From NCBI RefSeq assembly GCF_020921035.1, contig NC_063150.1, forward strand, positions 36,131,826-36,195,825: 64,000 nt of DNA. Reading direction: 5' to 3'. Below are positions 22,368 to 34,556 of the stretch, piece after piece (position 1 is the stretch's first letter; each line of letters opens with the position of its first letter). This DNA is from Rhodamnia argentea. Taxonomy: Eukaryota; Streptophyta; Magnoliopsida; Myrtales; Myrtaceae. The position numbers and the translations under genes were made by a program. Below the pieces are notes generated by a model. That model ran no database searches and was not told the DNA's origin. It saw only the letters and a program-made list of their open reading frames with translations.

Positions 22368-23882
22368 ATGGGCACGCGCCATTTCAACTGCAGAGCACCC
22401 ATTTCTCAGCTCCTTCCTTCGCATCGTCCAAGCTCGAAACCCCCAAGTCTCCACCCTCAGACCGTGAACCCACCACCCTCCGTTTCACGGACCAAGAACC
22501 CCTCGAGCAGACGGCTCTTCCTCCTCTCTCTCCCGGCGCGCGCTCTCCTCCTCGCCGCGGCCACCAACGACGCGGCCAACGTCCTCCATTGCTACGCTCT
22601 GGAGGGTTTCGACCCCGTGAGCCCCGATGAGAGAAGCGCGAGCGCCGCCAAGTCTCTGAGGGTCGCGGAGGCCGTGGGGCTGCTGGAGAAAGGGCGAGAA
22701 TTGCAGGCTCAGGGTGATTTTGGCAAAGCCCTCTTCTACTTCACTCAGGTGTGTCTGCCTTTATTTAATCTCTTGAACTTTTTTTTGGCTCTTGTTGAAT
22801 CCTGCATTTGCTCCTGTTAGTGTGAGGACTTAGCTGGAATGCTTGTTGCGAGAGCGTTGAGGTATTGTGAAGTCGAATCACGCACTCGTGCTTTTAGAAC
22901 AGTTTGTAACGGTGTTACGTGATTTTTGAATCTCGATACTCGCCTGGGTTCTTAATTTGTTCCTGTGAGATTCCGAACTGGTGGGTAGTTAATCGAAAGG
23001 TACCTGCCTTTTGGTTTGTGAGTGGTGTTCTTGATTGGATTTTGAGAAGTTGATTGAATGTATAACATTGAAAGAGGAACTCGATCCCAGCATCATCAGT
23101 TAGATATGCTTGATACTTCTATGTTATCTTTGACCATTTGTGAAACGTCAACTGTCCTGGACTCATCTATTACGCGGAAGTCCTGCTCCTGTCACAAGAA
23201 TCTTTTGAATTTTCACGTATATGAAATTAAAGCTCCTGCTAGATTAAGTAGAAGGAAATGACACGTACGATAATCTGTATGAGGAGGTATTATTGAGGAA
23301 GACTGAACTCTTATCAATGCAAACCGGTGATATCTGTGACACCCTTCATCCCTCAATGCAGGAGCCTCATGCATTGGCCTGGATATCTAGTCAACATTCT
23401 GTTTGCACTTCAATATTGCGAAAACATTTGAAGTTCCTAATATGACTTTTTTCTTCATCTTATTCAAGGTGATTGAAGGTTATAAAGACTTCGCATTATC
23501 AGAATATGCAAGAGTTGGGAGGGCGTTAGCATTGTATGAGGTTGGTGATAGGGAAGAAGCTATTGCAGAGATGGAGGATGTTGCCATATCATTGAAGGGA
23601 TATCCAGGTACTTGTTAAAAATTAACATTGGTGCAATCCTTGAGAAATGAAAAGTTTGGTGTTTCCGTAGGGATAATGTTTTGCAATGTATGTACAGAAG
23701 TCCATGCAGCTCTTGCAGCAGCCTTATATGTGGACAAGCATGCCCTCTTGCTTGCTGAAAACCAGTTCACAATTGCAACCCTACTGGATCCCCACTACAC
23801 AGATCTTTCGTATGTAAAAGAGACGAAGCACTGGCCCCCGAGTTTAGTCAGTTCATTACAGCAATTCATCACACTTACATAA
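22368..23882 (+). CDS. Chloroplast-targeted TPR-like protein (three exons)
   Basis: Exons 22368-22748, 23469-23607 and 23698-23882; introns are GT-AG (phase 0, then phase 1) and the joined frame is open, giving 234 residues. I chose the ATG at 22368 for its good context (A at -3, G at +4) after a CT-rich leader; in-frame ATGs at 22293, 22299, 22302 and 22308 would add 20-25 residues. The N-terminus is rich in Ser, Pro and Arg and poor in acidic residues, a plastid transit-peptide style. The mature part has tetratricopeptide-type helices: 'GRELQAQGDFGKALFYFTQ', then 'EYARVGRALALYEVGDREEAI' and 'AALAAALYVDKHALLLAENQF', ending DPHYTDLSYV..TKHWPPSLVSSL. The C-terminus is strongly like a conserved plant thylakoid-associated TPR family as I remember it; exact role unknown. 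Confidence 0.8.
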
Positions 23883-26800
23883 ACAAATAGTTATCACGTT
23901 TCCCACGCAGCTGCTCAGCAAGAACTGATTCGCATCGTCGTACAAGTGTTTATATCTTATTCTTTGTGGACCTGTCTGTAATCCAATTCGCCGAGAGAAA
24001 GTTAGGCTGTGTAGTAGACCTTATGACTGAGATGGATCATTGTACTCGCTCTTCGATGAGCTTTGCAGCAAAATGGCGCCTGATGATTTTTCAACCCCTG
24101 TTATCCGTGCTAAATCCTTTACCTTTGTGCTTTGTGAGATTATGAAAAATTGCACTTAGCTTTGCCTCAAAGGACAAACTGCATCTTGATCGTTGCTGCT
24201 ATTTTTGCGCTGTAGATGTATGGGTTGTGTATAACTATTTGTGGTAGCTACTTTTTTAAGCTTGCTTCTTCACCATCAATTTTTTGATACTTTCTTGTCT
24301 ATTGACAGATGACCTCTTTAATGTACTGACTCTGACTATCAGGGGAAAAAAGATATCAGCATGCCTGTTTGGCCCCGTGAGAATTTGTCTTTACCTCTAA
24401 AGTAATGCACAGAAGGGGAAACAAGCAATACGGCTATCTGTTAGAGTTTACCTAGAGAATGCCAAATTTGTCATTCTAACCATCTTCAGGCACACTTTGT
24501 CAAGTGCTAATACCACATACTGTTTGCGCTTTGGGAAAGCAATCATTGGGCAACAAATCATGGCAACGACATGCTACAGCATTCCCTTGAATTAGTTTAC
24601 TGTAGTTCAAATTCTAAAGCAAGTAGGATATGCTTCGACCCTTGGACTTTTGTCACCCATCTCCTGAACCACGCCCGGAAGCTTCGGCGAAATCGGTGGT
24701 TCGTCTGATACACATTTGGGATTTGTTTTCATTGGAGGATGGCAAGAGGAAAGCACCCTTTCCTTAATTTCGTCTTGGTCATCCCGAGAGACCTCTTTTT
24801 TTTGTGCATATGAAAATATATCCCCAAGAAACCCTTTTAAGTGCTCCATCCTATATTACGAGGTACTTGCTCTCGATTCAGTATCCAGCATGTAAAGTGT
24901 ACTATTTTTTTGCTCTTGTCAAGAATGCTTGAACTTGGGATGCTTGCTTTTTGACCCTACTCCTCGAGTGTGATTGTTACTATTGTTATCATCACTATTA
25001 TTATGTTTGGCATGAGGATTGTTAGCTATTTTCCATTACTTTAAAAGTGCTTTTGGAGCTGCAAATTGTCCTCCTGTTTTGCCTTTCCTGCAAGAAACAG
25101 AGGGTTCTTTTTACCAACCCAGTTTATAGTATAGATAACAATCGCACTGAAAGGTTACGCCCATACACTCTACAGTCATATTGACAGATACCTACAATGA
25201 TTCTTTTATTCTTGATTGCATGTTTTTGTTTGTGGGTCTTTTTTTTTTTATTTTAATAACGTCGTACCTACCAGGAACCTCCTTCTAGATGGACTTCACA
25301 TCAAAGAGTATGCACGCGCGAGAGTTATACGAAGTCTCTGTCTTTCTGGTAAAAATTGGTTGTCATGTGGGTACCAATCACACCAGGTGCATGCCTTTAT
25401 CGAGTGATTTCGGGCACATGTTTTGTTATGTTTGGACGTGTTGCTTGATGCTACTGTTTAGGTATGTAGGAGAAGTCTTCATAGTTCTTGGTTTGAGTTT
25501 CTTCTTTCCAGGGAGTTTGGTAGCTGCATTGGGTCACCTAAGCAAAGTTCAACAGCCTGCTCTGTGACTTGTAATCTCCTTTTAACTTGGCAAACTGACC
25601 TATCTGTATCTGTTTGCGAAGACCTAAAGAGCAGAGCAGTTGCAGATTAGCTTATATTAGCAAGAACTTCGGCAAGATGCGGCCAGATGTGTAAAGTGGG
25701 CAAGGCTATACTTTTTTTGTATAAATAGCATTGAGCGGTTAAACTATAGTTCGAGTCATTCAGATAAGAGAACTCTGGCCAGTTTAGACATTCTCAAATA
25801 AGGTCCTGATTTCTGCCATGTTCAACTTACTTAACCAACAGTAAATGTTGCAATAGCAGCATACTTCTGTTTTCTTTTCTTGTGTTTTTGGCATGTTCTT
25901 GCAGTGTTTGAAAAAAAGGAGAGAGAGAGAGAGAAGAGGAGAAGAGAGAAGGGGGGGGGGGAAAGGGTTGGAGTATGGACAACATCCCCTTGAACTAGAT
26001 GATTCCATGTTGAAAATTCATGATACCCTTCACCTTGTCAAAGTCGCATGACGTGCTCCACACTGTTGTGATGTTGACTGAATAAAGCTTAATTGGCGTG
26101 GCTCGAGGATTTTTATGCATGTATTCCCAAAAGGCCTTTTGCTTTAACCCAGTTGGGAATTCCACTTGTTGCTAGTGCCAGTCCCAATTTCACATTAGAC
26201 AGCTACTTTAGGACATATCGGTTCTGGGAAAGTCAACAACAGTTGAACTTAGCCTACTTGCTTTTGACCCTTGCTCCCGAAGGATGGTCGGTTCTCTGTC
26301 GTTGAAGCATGAGAGTGCTTTACTGTTGCTCCTGTTCTAAAGTCCTTCCCGTAAGAGAAATTAGGACTGCCAGCTACTGGTTCATTTTATGGGCTGAAAG
26401 CGCGGACCCCCTTTCTTCGAAAAACCTCCCTCTTTTTCATATGCTTCAGTGATATTTTGGTTCAGTTTCCGCACATCGAACTAAGTCGACCACTCCAACT
26501 CGAACTCAGTAACAGACCTAGCTACCAAATTTGGACTAAGGAACTTGCGGAAATTTGCTTTCTCATGACCCAAGAAGCATAACAGTCTCTTAAGTTTGTG
26601 TTGTTTGTGTCTTTTTGTTGGTGCGGAACACTGGTTCCTGAAGAGAACTTCTGATGTTGGTATTCAATTTATCAATCAAACATATCTTGGTCTTTAAACC
26701 GCTCTTTCTTTGGTATCTTTACTGCAAGGTTGAGGGTAGGTGAAGTGAATTCTTGATCATGCATTGAAAGACCGGCCAAAATGGAGACTTTTGCCTAAAG

Positions 26801-27666
26801 CATCTAATTTTAAAGCTGCTTAAGTGGATCCATAAGCAAGGGATGGAAAAGATTTGGACAAATGACTCTTGTTTGTTTCTCTAAACAATGTTCGATAATG
26901 TGCACTCACGTTAATATTATAAGACGTGCGAGCTAGCAATTTGAACTCGATAAGCAGGCCAGCAACCTTGGTCAAGAAATTGCGGTATGAGATTTCAGAA
27001 TGAGCTTAGCTGCAGAGGAGGTTTCACTCAAGAGCACTCCTTACTTCACCCTTTTCTATTCTGTGCCTATAAACTTAGCTGGATTTTTCAGAAAGCTAAG
27101 TGACCGGGCATTCTCTGAAAATCTCGAGCATCGGACATTAAAGAACGGAGGTTATTCTGTCTCTCTCTCCTCACTTTTTTTCTTTTGGCTTTGTCTTGTG
27201 TGGCCATTCTCTGACTAAATGATACTGAATATGGAGACACCATAGTCTCTCTCATACTAGAAAAAAGACTGAGCCTTATCAGCTATCCCTGAAATTTCAC
27301 ATTTGTTTGCAACAGGAAATATAGCAGGTACTGTTGATTTTCCTAATAGTTCTTAAAAAGACCCAACTTTTTCCAGGGCCACCGTTGCATCCAGAATATA
27401 CTCAAAAACAGTTGCTTTCTTTGAAATCTTTTTAGAGTTGATGAGACAGAAACTGATAATTTATATGGGGGGATGATGTTACATGAAATATAGACAATAC
27501 CAGTAAAGGGAGTGAGTGATGGCAAATCACAATCAAGATCCACATAGACATCAGATCAGACATCCTAATCAAGTCCCAGTATTCAACAACTCCTGCTTTG
27601 ATTCCCCTTTTCTTTTTCTGTAGTATTCATGTTTTCCTTTTTGCTTTGATATTTTCTCTCCCAGGA
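23883..27666. other. Intergenic region between the TPR and U-box genes
   Basis: 3.8 kb without a supported gene apart from the weak candidate at 24607-24849. Contains a GA-rich and poly-G patch (25914-25961). Other open frames (25216-25567, 26093-26305, 27000-27218) have no recognisable motif or intron structure. Confidence 0.5.
24607..24849 (-). CDS. Hypothetical 80-residue protein (weak candidate)
   Basis: An uninterrupted minus-strand frame starting MEHLKGFLGDIFSYAQKKE, with charged and Pro-rich composition and no low-complexity bias, unlike neighbouring chance frames. I recognise no domain. It lies in the otherwise empty DNA after the TPR gene. It may be a short gene, one exon, or chance. 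Confidence 0.2.
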   Translation of the reverse strand: MEHLKGFLGDIFSYAQKKEVSRDDQDEIKERVLSSCHPPMKTNPKCVSDEPPISPKLPGVVQEMGDKSPRVEAYPTCFRI

Positions 27667-28878
27667 CTAGATAGATGATCCAAGCATTTTGAGCAGCATC
27701 CTGGCCTTTGTCTTGGTCCAACCAGTACACTGGCTTTGTAGAAGAAACAGCAGCTGTGTCAAAACTCCTGCCCTGATTGCCTCTTCTCGTGCCGACGATG
27801 AATCGCAACATACGATCGTAAGGGAATTGACCGCGCTCTCGCTCCCTTCATGACTTGATGCTCCAAAGACCATCCTGACGAGAGAGGATACGCCGTTTGG
27901 GTTATCGAGCAATGCCTCTTTCGCCTGGCCATTCCCTTGAAGCAGCCGCTCTATCGCGGACACCGCTAGTGGTGAGAAGCATCTTTCGCGTCTCTCCTTT
28001 TCGGCAGACAAAGCTGAAATGTGGGCAACCAGTGCATCCATCGCGCCTTCTCTCACCAGATTCCTCCCGTTCGACTCTAGGGAACACAACGACCATATTG
28101 CCCTGACTGCCGCCTCGGAAACCTCGGAGTTTTCGGGAAGGAGGAGAATTATCTGACTAAGGAAATTGCGGTTTCTGCCGAGTACAGCACAGAGATCTTT
28201 CGTTTCTGAAGATGACGAGATTGTATCCACAACTTGGCAAATGCGGAGCTTGATACTATTTGTGCCTTGTTTGAACAAATTCACCAACGATGCTTGTTTA
28301 GAGTCTTCTTTGAGTATGTCCAGTGACTTCACTCCTCCATTGGCCAGCAATTGCAGAGAACAAGCCAGTGCTTGTTCTAGGAACTTTACATGGTCAAGGG
28401 AGAGTTCGGATTCCACTTTCCCAAGAATCAGTTCCAACAACAAAGGGATGAAACCCAGCTGGAGAAACAAACTACACCTCGACGTGGATTCCTCGCACAG
28501 AACACTGATTTCCTCTAGAGCTTGGAGCTTACTGATCACGCTCACCTCCTGCGACTCAAGTGTACTCTTCAGTGTGGCCACCAGGGAGTGATCAGGATCA
28601 ACTGTCTCGAGACCGGGATTGAACTGGTGGCGGGTCTCTAGCCACCGTTCTATCAGATGGCGGAGAGTGTGGTTGGGGACGACGGATAAGTCGTGGAGCT
28701 TCTGCATTGTAACGGGGCAGGTGAGGTTGCCGGCAGCTAGCCATTTCTCAATGCTGGGTCTGTCATAGGTCTGGCCAGTGCAAAGAGTGACTGGATCTGT
28801 GAACAAGTCGAGGCTTATCGGGCATCTGAACAAATGGGGTGTGCCCATTTCAGCCTTCTTCATGAGGATCAAGATCAA
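27667..28878 (-). CDS. U-box/ARM-repeat E3 ubiquitin ligase (PUB25-29 type)
   Basis: An intronless 403-residue frame. The U-box lies at about residues 14-88: 'HLFRCPISLDLFTDPVTLCTGQTYDR' followed by 'IEKWLAAGN..CPVT' and 'VPNHTLRHLIERWL'. It recruits a ubiquitin-charged E2 without zinc. The rest (about 105-403) is helical with armadillo-like repeats (for example 'AVRAIWSLCSLESNGRNLVREGAMDALV' and 'KTKARMLLKMLGSS' at the end), the substrate-binding part. Length and intronless structure fit Arabidopsis PUB25-29-like proteins, several of which act in immunity or cold signalling; I cannot say which one this is. Starts at codons 6 and 11 are alternatives, since the U-box begins only after residue 13. 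A GA repeat lies about 420 bases upstream (29295-29335). Confidence 0.9.
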   Translation of the reverse strand: MILILMKKAEMGTPHLFRCPISLDLFTDPVTLCTGQTYDRPSIEKWLAAGNLTCPVTMQKLHDLSVVPNHTLRHLIERWLETRHQFNPGLETVDPDHSLVATLKSTLESQEVSVISKLQALEEISVLCEESTSRCSLFLQLGFIPLLLELILGKVESELSLDHVKFLEQALACSLQLLANGGVKSLDILKEDSKQASLVNLFKQGTNSIKLRICQVVDTISSSSETKDLCAVLGRNRNFLSQIILLLPENSEVSEAAVRAIWSLCSLESNGRNLVREGAMDALVAHISALSAEKERRERCFSPLAVSAIERLLQGNGQAKEALLDNPNGVSSLVRMVFGASSHEGSESAVNSLTIVCCDSSSAREEAIRAGVLTQLLFLLQSQCTGWTKTKARMLLKMLGSSI

Positions 28879-29292
28879 CCTCGATCAAAAAACCAAGGAA
28901 CAAACAATGATGCCTGTGACGCAAAGTCGCAACTCCGCACTAGCAATGAAGAGCAAGATAGGCAAGACTGGAAGAGCAGAAAGTTAAGATCTTAGTTGGA
29001 AGGAATCAGATGAGAACACGAGCATGAAGACACAAGATGAGAAAGAGAGCTAGGGAGAGGGAGACGAGGCCAAAAGAAGGGTCTTATCCTTGGTGAAAAG
29101 AGCAAGAGACCGCCACTAGAAATATGGAATGATATTTGGAAGATGGTCCCCCACTCATCTTTCTCCATCGCTCTCTCAGACTGCAATATATCCAACAAAT
29201 TGGTCAATCTGACCCACTGAAGAGGGAATAGTTGGGCGTTTTCTTTGAACGTGGATTCTACACAACTAGGTTGGCTTGATATGTGTCTGTGC

Positions 29293-29294
<2 letters not shown>

Positions 29295-29335
<41 letters not shown>
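29295..29335. repeat. (GA)n microsatellite
   Basis: About 20 GA units, upstream of the U-box gene on the opposite strand. GA/CT tracts are common in plant 5' regions and can bind GAGA-type (BPC) factors; that role is only a possibility here. Confidence 0.95.
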
Positions 29336-29338
<3 letters not shown>

Positions 29339-30694
29339 GTAAATCACTCCGACGTCCTTCGTATGTTGACCAAATTGTTGGGGAACTTATTACTTTGAAT
29401 ATCTAAATAGCCTCATGTTTCTGTCAATACATCCAGACAATCCATCGAAGGAAATTTGAAGTCATCGGAATGAATAAAGTTACTAGGCGAACAAGAGCAT
29501 ATATATTTGGAATTCACTAAACTGGGATACGAGACTTCATCGTGCACAGCTACTGGTTTGCTTAATGAAAAAAAAATGGTTCAATCGGTTAAGCTAATTC
29601 TCACTTTTACTTCGAGGGTAAATAAACTCAGATCGTGGGTAAATAGATTGAAACTGATAACATCATTCAGCAACAGTACTGATTAGTGATTATGGTGTAA
29701 AATTAGGGACCACCCCCCCATGAGGACTTGGAGAGATACAAGGGAAGAAAGGTTTGATATTACTTCCACATCCACAGGTCTAATTAACACAACTTTGAGA
29801 TTGAGGTACACACTGTGAATATACACATACACACATAAAAATATATATTAATAAGTAGATGGCCAAGTGGCCAGAACATCATGTCATCAAATAAAATATC
29901 TAAAGACAGGTCCCTGATCTTCACATGAAAGAACAACATAATAAAACAAAGAAGAGCCACCAGAATATAGAACAGCCCATGTTTTCAGGGATGACTTTCA
30001 ATCCCCACTTATGATTTGGAGCCCCATTTATGTATGCCACAGTAAAGTTGAAGCCAGACCAAACCAATCAATTCTTTACTAAAAACCAAAAAGAAAAAAA
30101 AGACAGGTATCGGATAGTAGATTCTCTTGATCTTGGAATACTGACAAGACTTCCCCCTCACATGAGTCATAACTTTCAACACATGTGCTGCAAGTTTCTA
30201 GAAATGGAGAGCTACCCTCCACACTACGCACCAATTTTTTTTTGCTTTTTGACTCATTTAGTTCAAACCCTCCTCCTCTTTTTTTTTTTTTTTTTTTTTA
30301 TATCTTCACCTTTTAATTAATTCTGTATATGTTAAAACTTGATTGGATGCAATATATTAATGGGGTGATTTGGCCGCTTTGAGATAGATTTTTTACTTTG
30401 AATTTCAAAGTTGGTAACTTAGTCGGAGCGGTGAGTGCTAATATTTTTCTTTATGTTTCTTTTTCACATGCAAAGATTGAACCGGGAGAGCACATTGATT
30501 GCAAAGATTGATTTTTTTGATTGGCAACTTTAGGAATCAGGAAAAGTTTGGTAAAAAATTAAGAATCAATTTACTTTCTCAACTAAAAGAAACTTCTTAA
30601 TATAAAATTTATAGACAAAATAAAAACATTTCCACAAATTAGGGTCTCCATTGTAGATTTTTCCATAAAACACGTTAGAGCAATAAGATTGTGT

Positions 30695-30796
<102 letters not shown>

Positions 30797-32620
30797 CCTA
30801 TTAGTAATTTTAATCAAGATAAAAGCAATTAGATCTGAAATTTTTTCTTACAAGTTTGATTTGTATGCTTTTCTTTAGGTTCCCAATTCCTTTGTCCAAT
30901 TTAAAGAAATGCATGTGCATGCACTTTAGAGAGAGAGAGAGAGAGCACGCCAAGTAACACCAAAGAGACAAAACAAAAGACGAAAAGAGGCCACTAACCT
31001 CCATCAACACCTTACTAAATTAGAGTTCAGATGTGAATAAAAGTTTGACCTTTGACCACTAAGTTGTCTGGAATTGACGTTAGGTAATGATGATGTCGAT
31101 TAAAGTTTAATAGCATAACTTACTGGTCAAAATCGACTTCGCTGTCGACCTTCACAAATCATTGGCCGGGCAATTGGCGTACGGCATTTATTTTAATTGC
31201 TTGCCATTAACTAATAGCACTCAATACAAAATTATCAAATTATCATTTGGATTAAAATTATAAAAAAAAATATTTAATTTAAAGTGTGGTAGATGCACTA
31301 TGGACAAACTTCCATTAACTTTCTTTTCCTTCAACTTGATGGTCGTGCTTTGACCCAAAAAAACAAAAAAACAAAACAAAACTTGATGGTCGTGCTGATT
31401 GCTACATGTTAATTTGTGGTCCCCGATAGTGACCACGGACACATAGTTTCCCAATTAATTTGGTCCAACTATTACTTGGACCATACATAGATAGATGGTT
31501 AATTTTTCAAGCCCCCGTGTCCCTTTTCACGTGCAATTGCCGTAGCTGGAGGAAACACACCATAAGCATAGTACGGGTCAAAGTAAAACGCTAGGATCAT
31601 TTCGACAAAAATCGATTGGGAGCCGAAGAAAATTTTCATCATCAAGACTTTGAATCCAAGCCCTATTCATCGAAGGGAAAAAATCGCACCAAAAGAAGGA
31701 GATCACAACTCTAATTTGAGTGCAATTATTAGTCTTCACTAACTATTTGCTAAAGTTGGTAGCAAATGAATGGCTTATCATGCCAATTTTTGCCGCTCTT
31801 CAGTAAAAATAAATCCAACGGTGTTCAACATAAGTTTATGGCAAAGTTAACGTCTCGATAATTGAGTTCGGTCGAACCGAGTCATGTCAAGCCGACCGCT
31901 ATATTTAGTATTTCTTCGAGTTTATATTTATAAAATTACTTAGCTTTTCAATTTGGCAACTCGCTTTAATATAATGCCTTTTTAGGAATTACCCTATTGT
32001 TTAATTAAATAGTAGCTTTTTGCCTGTTCAGGAAATAAAATAACACGAACGCATGTCATGGGAAAACTCAATGCAGCAGAAATCACAAACTAATCTGTTG
32101 CTCAAAATAATGTTAAAAGCACTTTTCAATAAGTCCCAAATTGATTAAACCGAAAAGGACTAATAATTGAAACTTTTTTTGTTTAGGTCTTTTCATTGCA
32201 AAAAGATCCAACCATTAATGATTTTATATACGGCAATCAAAGTCATATCATCATATCATATGTGAGCATGAGTGACACCTCCATCGTAATTTCCTTTGGT
32301 CAAAGAGTGGGACAGTTTGAATTATAAACTATAATAGGTTAATTAGGTAATAAGAGCCATGTCATGACTGACTCATGAAGCATGGACTCTCTTTAGTCTT
32401 TACCAGTCCATGCTTAAATCTATTAATTTGATTGGTCAATCCGGCTTTATTCTATTAGCACCTTTACTTTCTGTGCGGCTTGGTTTGGTCCTCCAAGATG
32501 AACTAATTAGCCAAGAGTTTATCAAATTAATTAGATGAACTACTTAGAACTAACTGATCGAACGGACTGATTTAACTAAGTTCAGTCAATATTTTATTAA
32601 ACCTAAGACATGCTTTTAAG

Positions 32621-33080
32621 TAGGGGTGATTGGTTTCCGGTCCGGGCCGGTTCAATCCCACCCTTGAACCGGGAATCGGACCCGATTGGTCGCCTCCATT
32701 TCTCGAGTCAATCCAATCATTGGACCGGTTGCACCATTTTTTTGTGATTTGTAGTTAAATTTTTCTCGTTAACGACATATTTACTAGATCACCTCTCGTT
32801 AATTATATCGCAGTGTCGCTAAACTTAAAAGTCATACTAAGCATTCTTAGCATATTAGGTTAGGTATAGGTTTACATTTAGAATTTCCTTTTTAGAAAAA
32901 AAAAATATTATTCGGTTGGTTGGTCTAGTTCCCCTTGGAATCGGAAACAAGATCAACCGTAACGGGTTCCAATTTTATGGAATCGGGAATCGATCGAAAT
33001 CCCTAGAAATCGGACCAAACATGCTAGTTCGGTCCGGTATGGGCTCTTTCGAGTCGGTCGGTCCATTATGCTTAGCCCTA
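32621..33080. mobile_element. Non-autonomous hAT element, 460 bp
   Basis: It starts TAGGGGTGA and ends with the reverse complement of TAGGGCTAAGC, a short terminal inverted repeat. It is flanked by the near-identical 8-mers CTTTTAAG (32613-32620) and CTTTTATG (33081-33088), one mismatch. Subterminal regions are rich in 'ccggt' words. No transposase. The 8-bp duplication and ends point to hAT; the single mismatch suggests an old insertion. Confidence 0.75.
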
Positions 33081-33088
33081 CTTTTATG

Positions 33089-34556
33089 GTCACCATAGAC
33101 CTTCAAAAGCAAGATGCGCATAGCATCATTATTCAAAAGAACATAGATCATTGTTCAATGATATGTCGCATGAATGACCTAAATAAATTTCTTCTCACTG
33201 TTATGAGTCCCAGATAAATTGAAGATCAAATTATTGGAACTTATCATATTTTTAGGTGATTCAGGTAACTACCCACAAAAGGCACTAAGGAAGAGGGATC
33301 ATAGATGAAGTGACAAAGTGGGGGTAGGTCTCAGGATTAAGCCTGACAATTTAGATTAATATGGAATATTGCTAGTTTTGAGATTTCATTTCGACTATTT
33401 TTATGATGGGTTTAATTTTATCCACCCTCACCTGTGAAAAAATAAGATGATTTCCTCTGACGTTTTAGAAGATTTGTGAGCTGGACTCAGGAAAACCCAA
33501 CTCTGGACAATTCAAAGAAGACATCACCTTCACCATTCACCAGTCAAAGAAGCGACAAAACCAGCCGCCAACAGCAAATGAAGTTAACAAGAAGTTGCAG
33601 AAGTCTGACCTTTTCTTCCCACTTGGTGACAAATTTATCAAAAGGGCTTCCGGCAAGTTGTGTTCTGAGTGCGCATTTCCAGAAGAAAACACACATTGCA
33701 GGCCCTAAGTTTTCTTTTTCGCTTCCCTTATGGATGCTTTCGTGCTAGCTTCTTCTTCTTCTTCTGTTTTGGTCACTTGCAACGCGTGATGTGAGCGCCA
33801 GAATGCGAGCCGTCGAAGCTTCAAACAATTCTCAAGCCGTGTCGGGTCGTACAGAATAAAAGATTGGGACCTTCCATTTCCAAAGGGTTTATCTGAATGT
33901 GACGTCAGTACAAGCATTTTACGACCAGGAAGATAGGTACAAGATTACGGACATGTACGTGGTTTGTACGTGATCCATACTAATGTTTTCCCCTAACGGT
34001 GTATGATCTGCTTCTGCAAACGTGGCTTTGATGTATTGGACATATCCGTCCATTGTTTGATACGGACGAGCTTGTTCGAATGAGTCATGTTTCACGAACT
34101 AGTTGTTCCTAGGAAGGCTCAAGATGTCCTTTCTATTCTGATACCAATTTAGAGAGGAAGCATGGAAATGAAGGAGACAAAAACATATTTCAGTTACCGA
34201 GATCTAGTAAATGATAAGAACACAGATTCATTCTGTACACTGGCTTGACAATGCATCAAGCCTGACGAAATACAGTCCTTTCTATTTTTCACCACCAAAA
34301 TTCTGTGTACATATCAATTTGAAGGAGTTATTGCAGTCGTCAAAATCTACAAACACATTCCCCGGTTAGTCGCAAAAAACAAGAACCGAAACCAAATTCT
34401 GTCCGTCCTTCTTACCCTGCTCAGTGGTCACACTTGCCGTATATTGTCCTTATACAGCTAAGGCCGTTGTCTCCAGAGTTCTCTTTCCCGAATCAAAGTT
34501 TGATTTATGGTTCCCTTTAGGATCCTGAGCTGTCCCAAGATACTGCATCCTGAAGC
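33089..34556. other. Intergenic region downstream of CHX15
   Basis: No supported gene. The small open frames at 33476-33748 and 33705-33917 show no known motif. The part next to 34557 should contain the CHX15 3' UTR. Confidence 0.45.
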
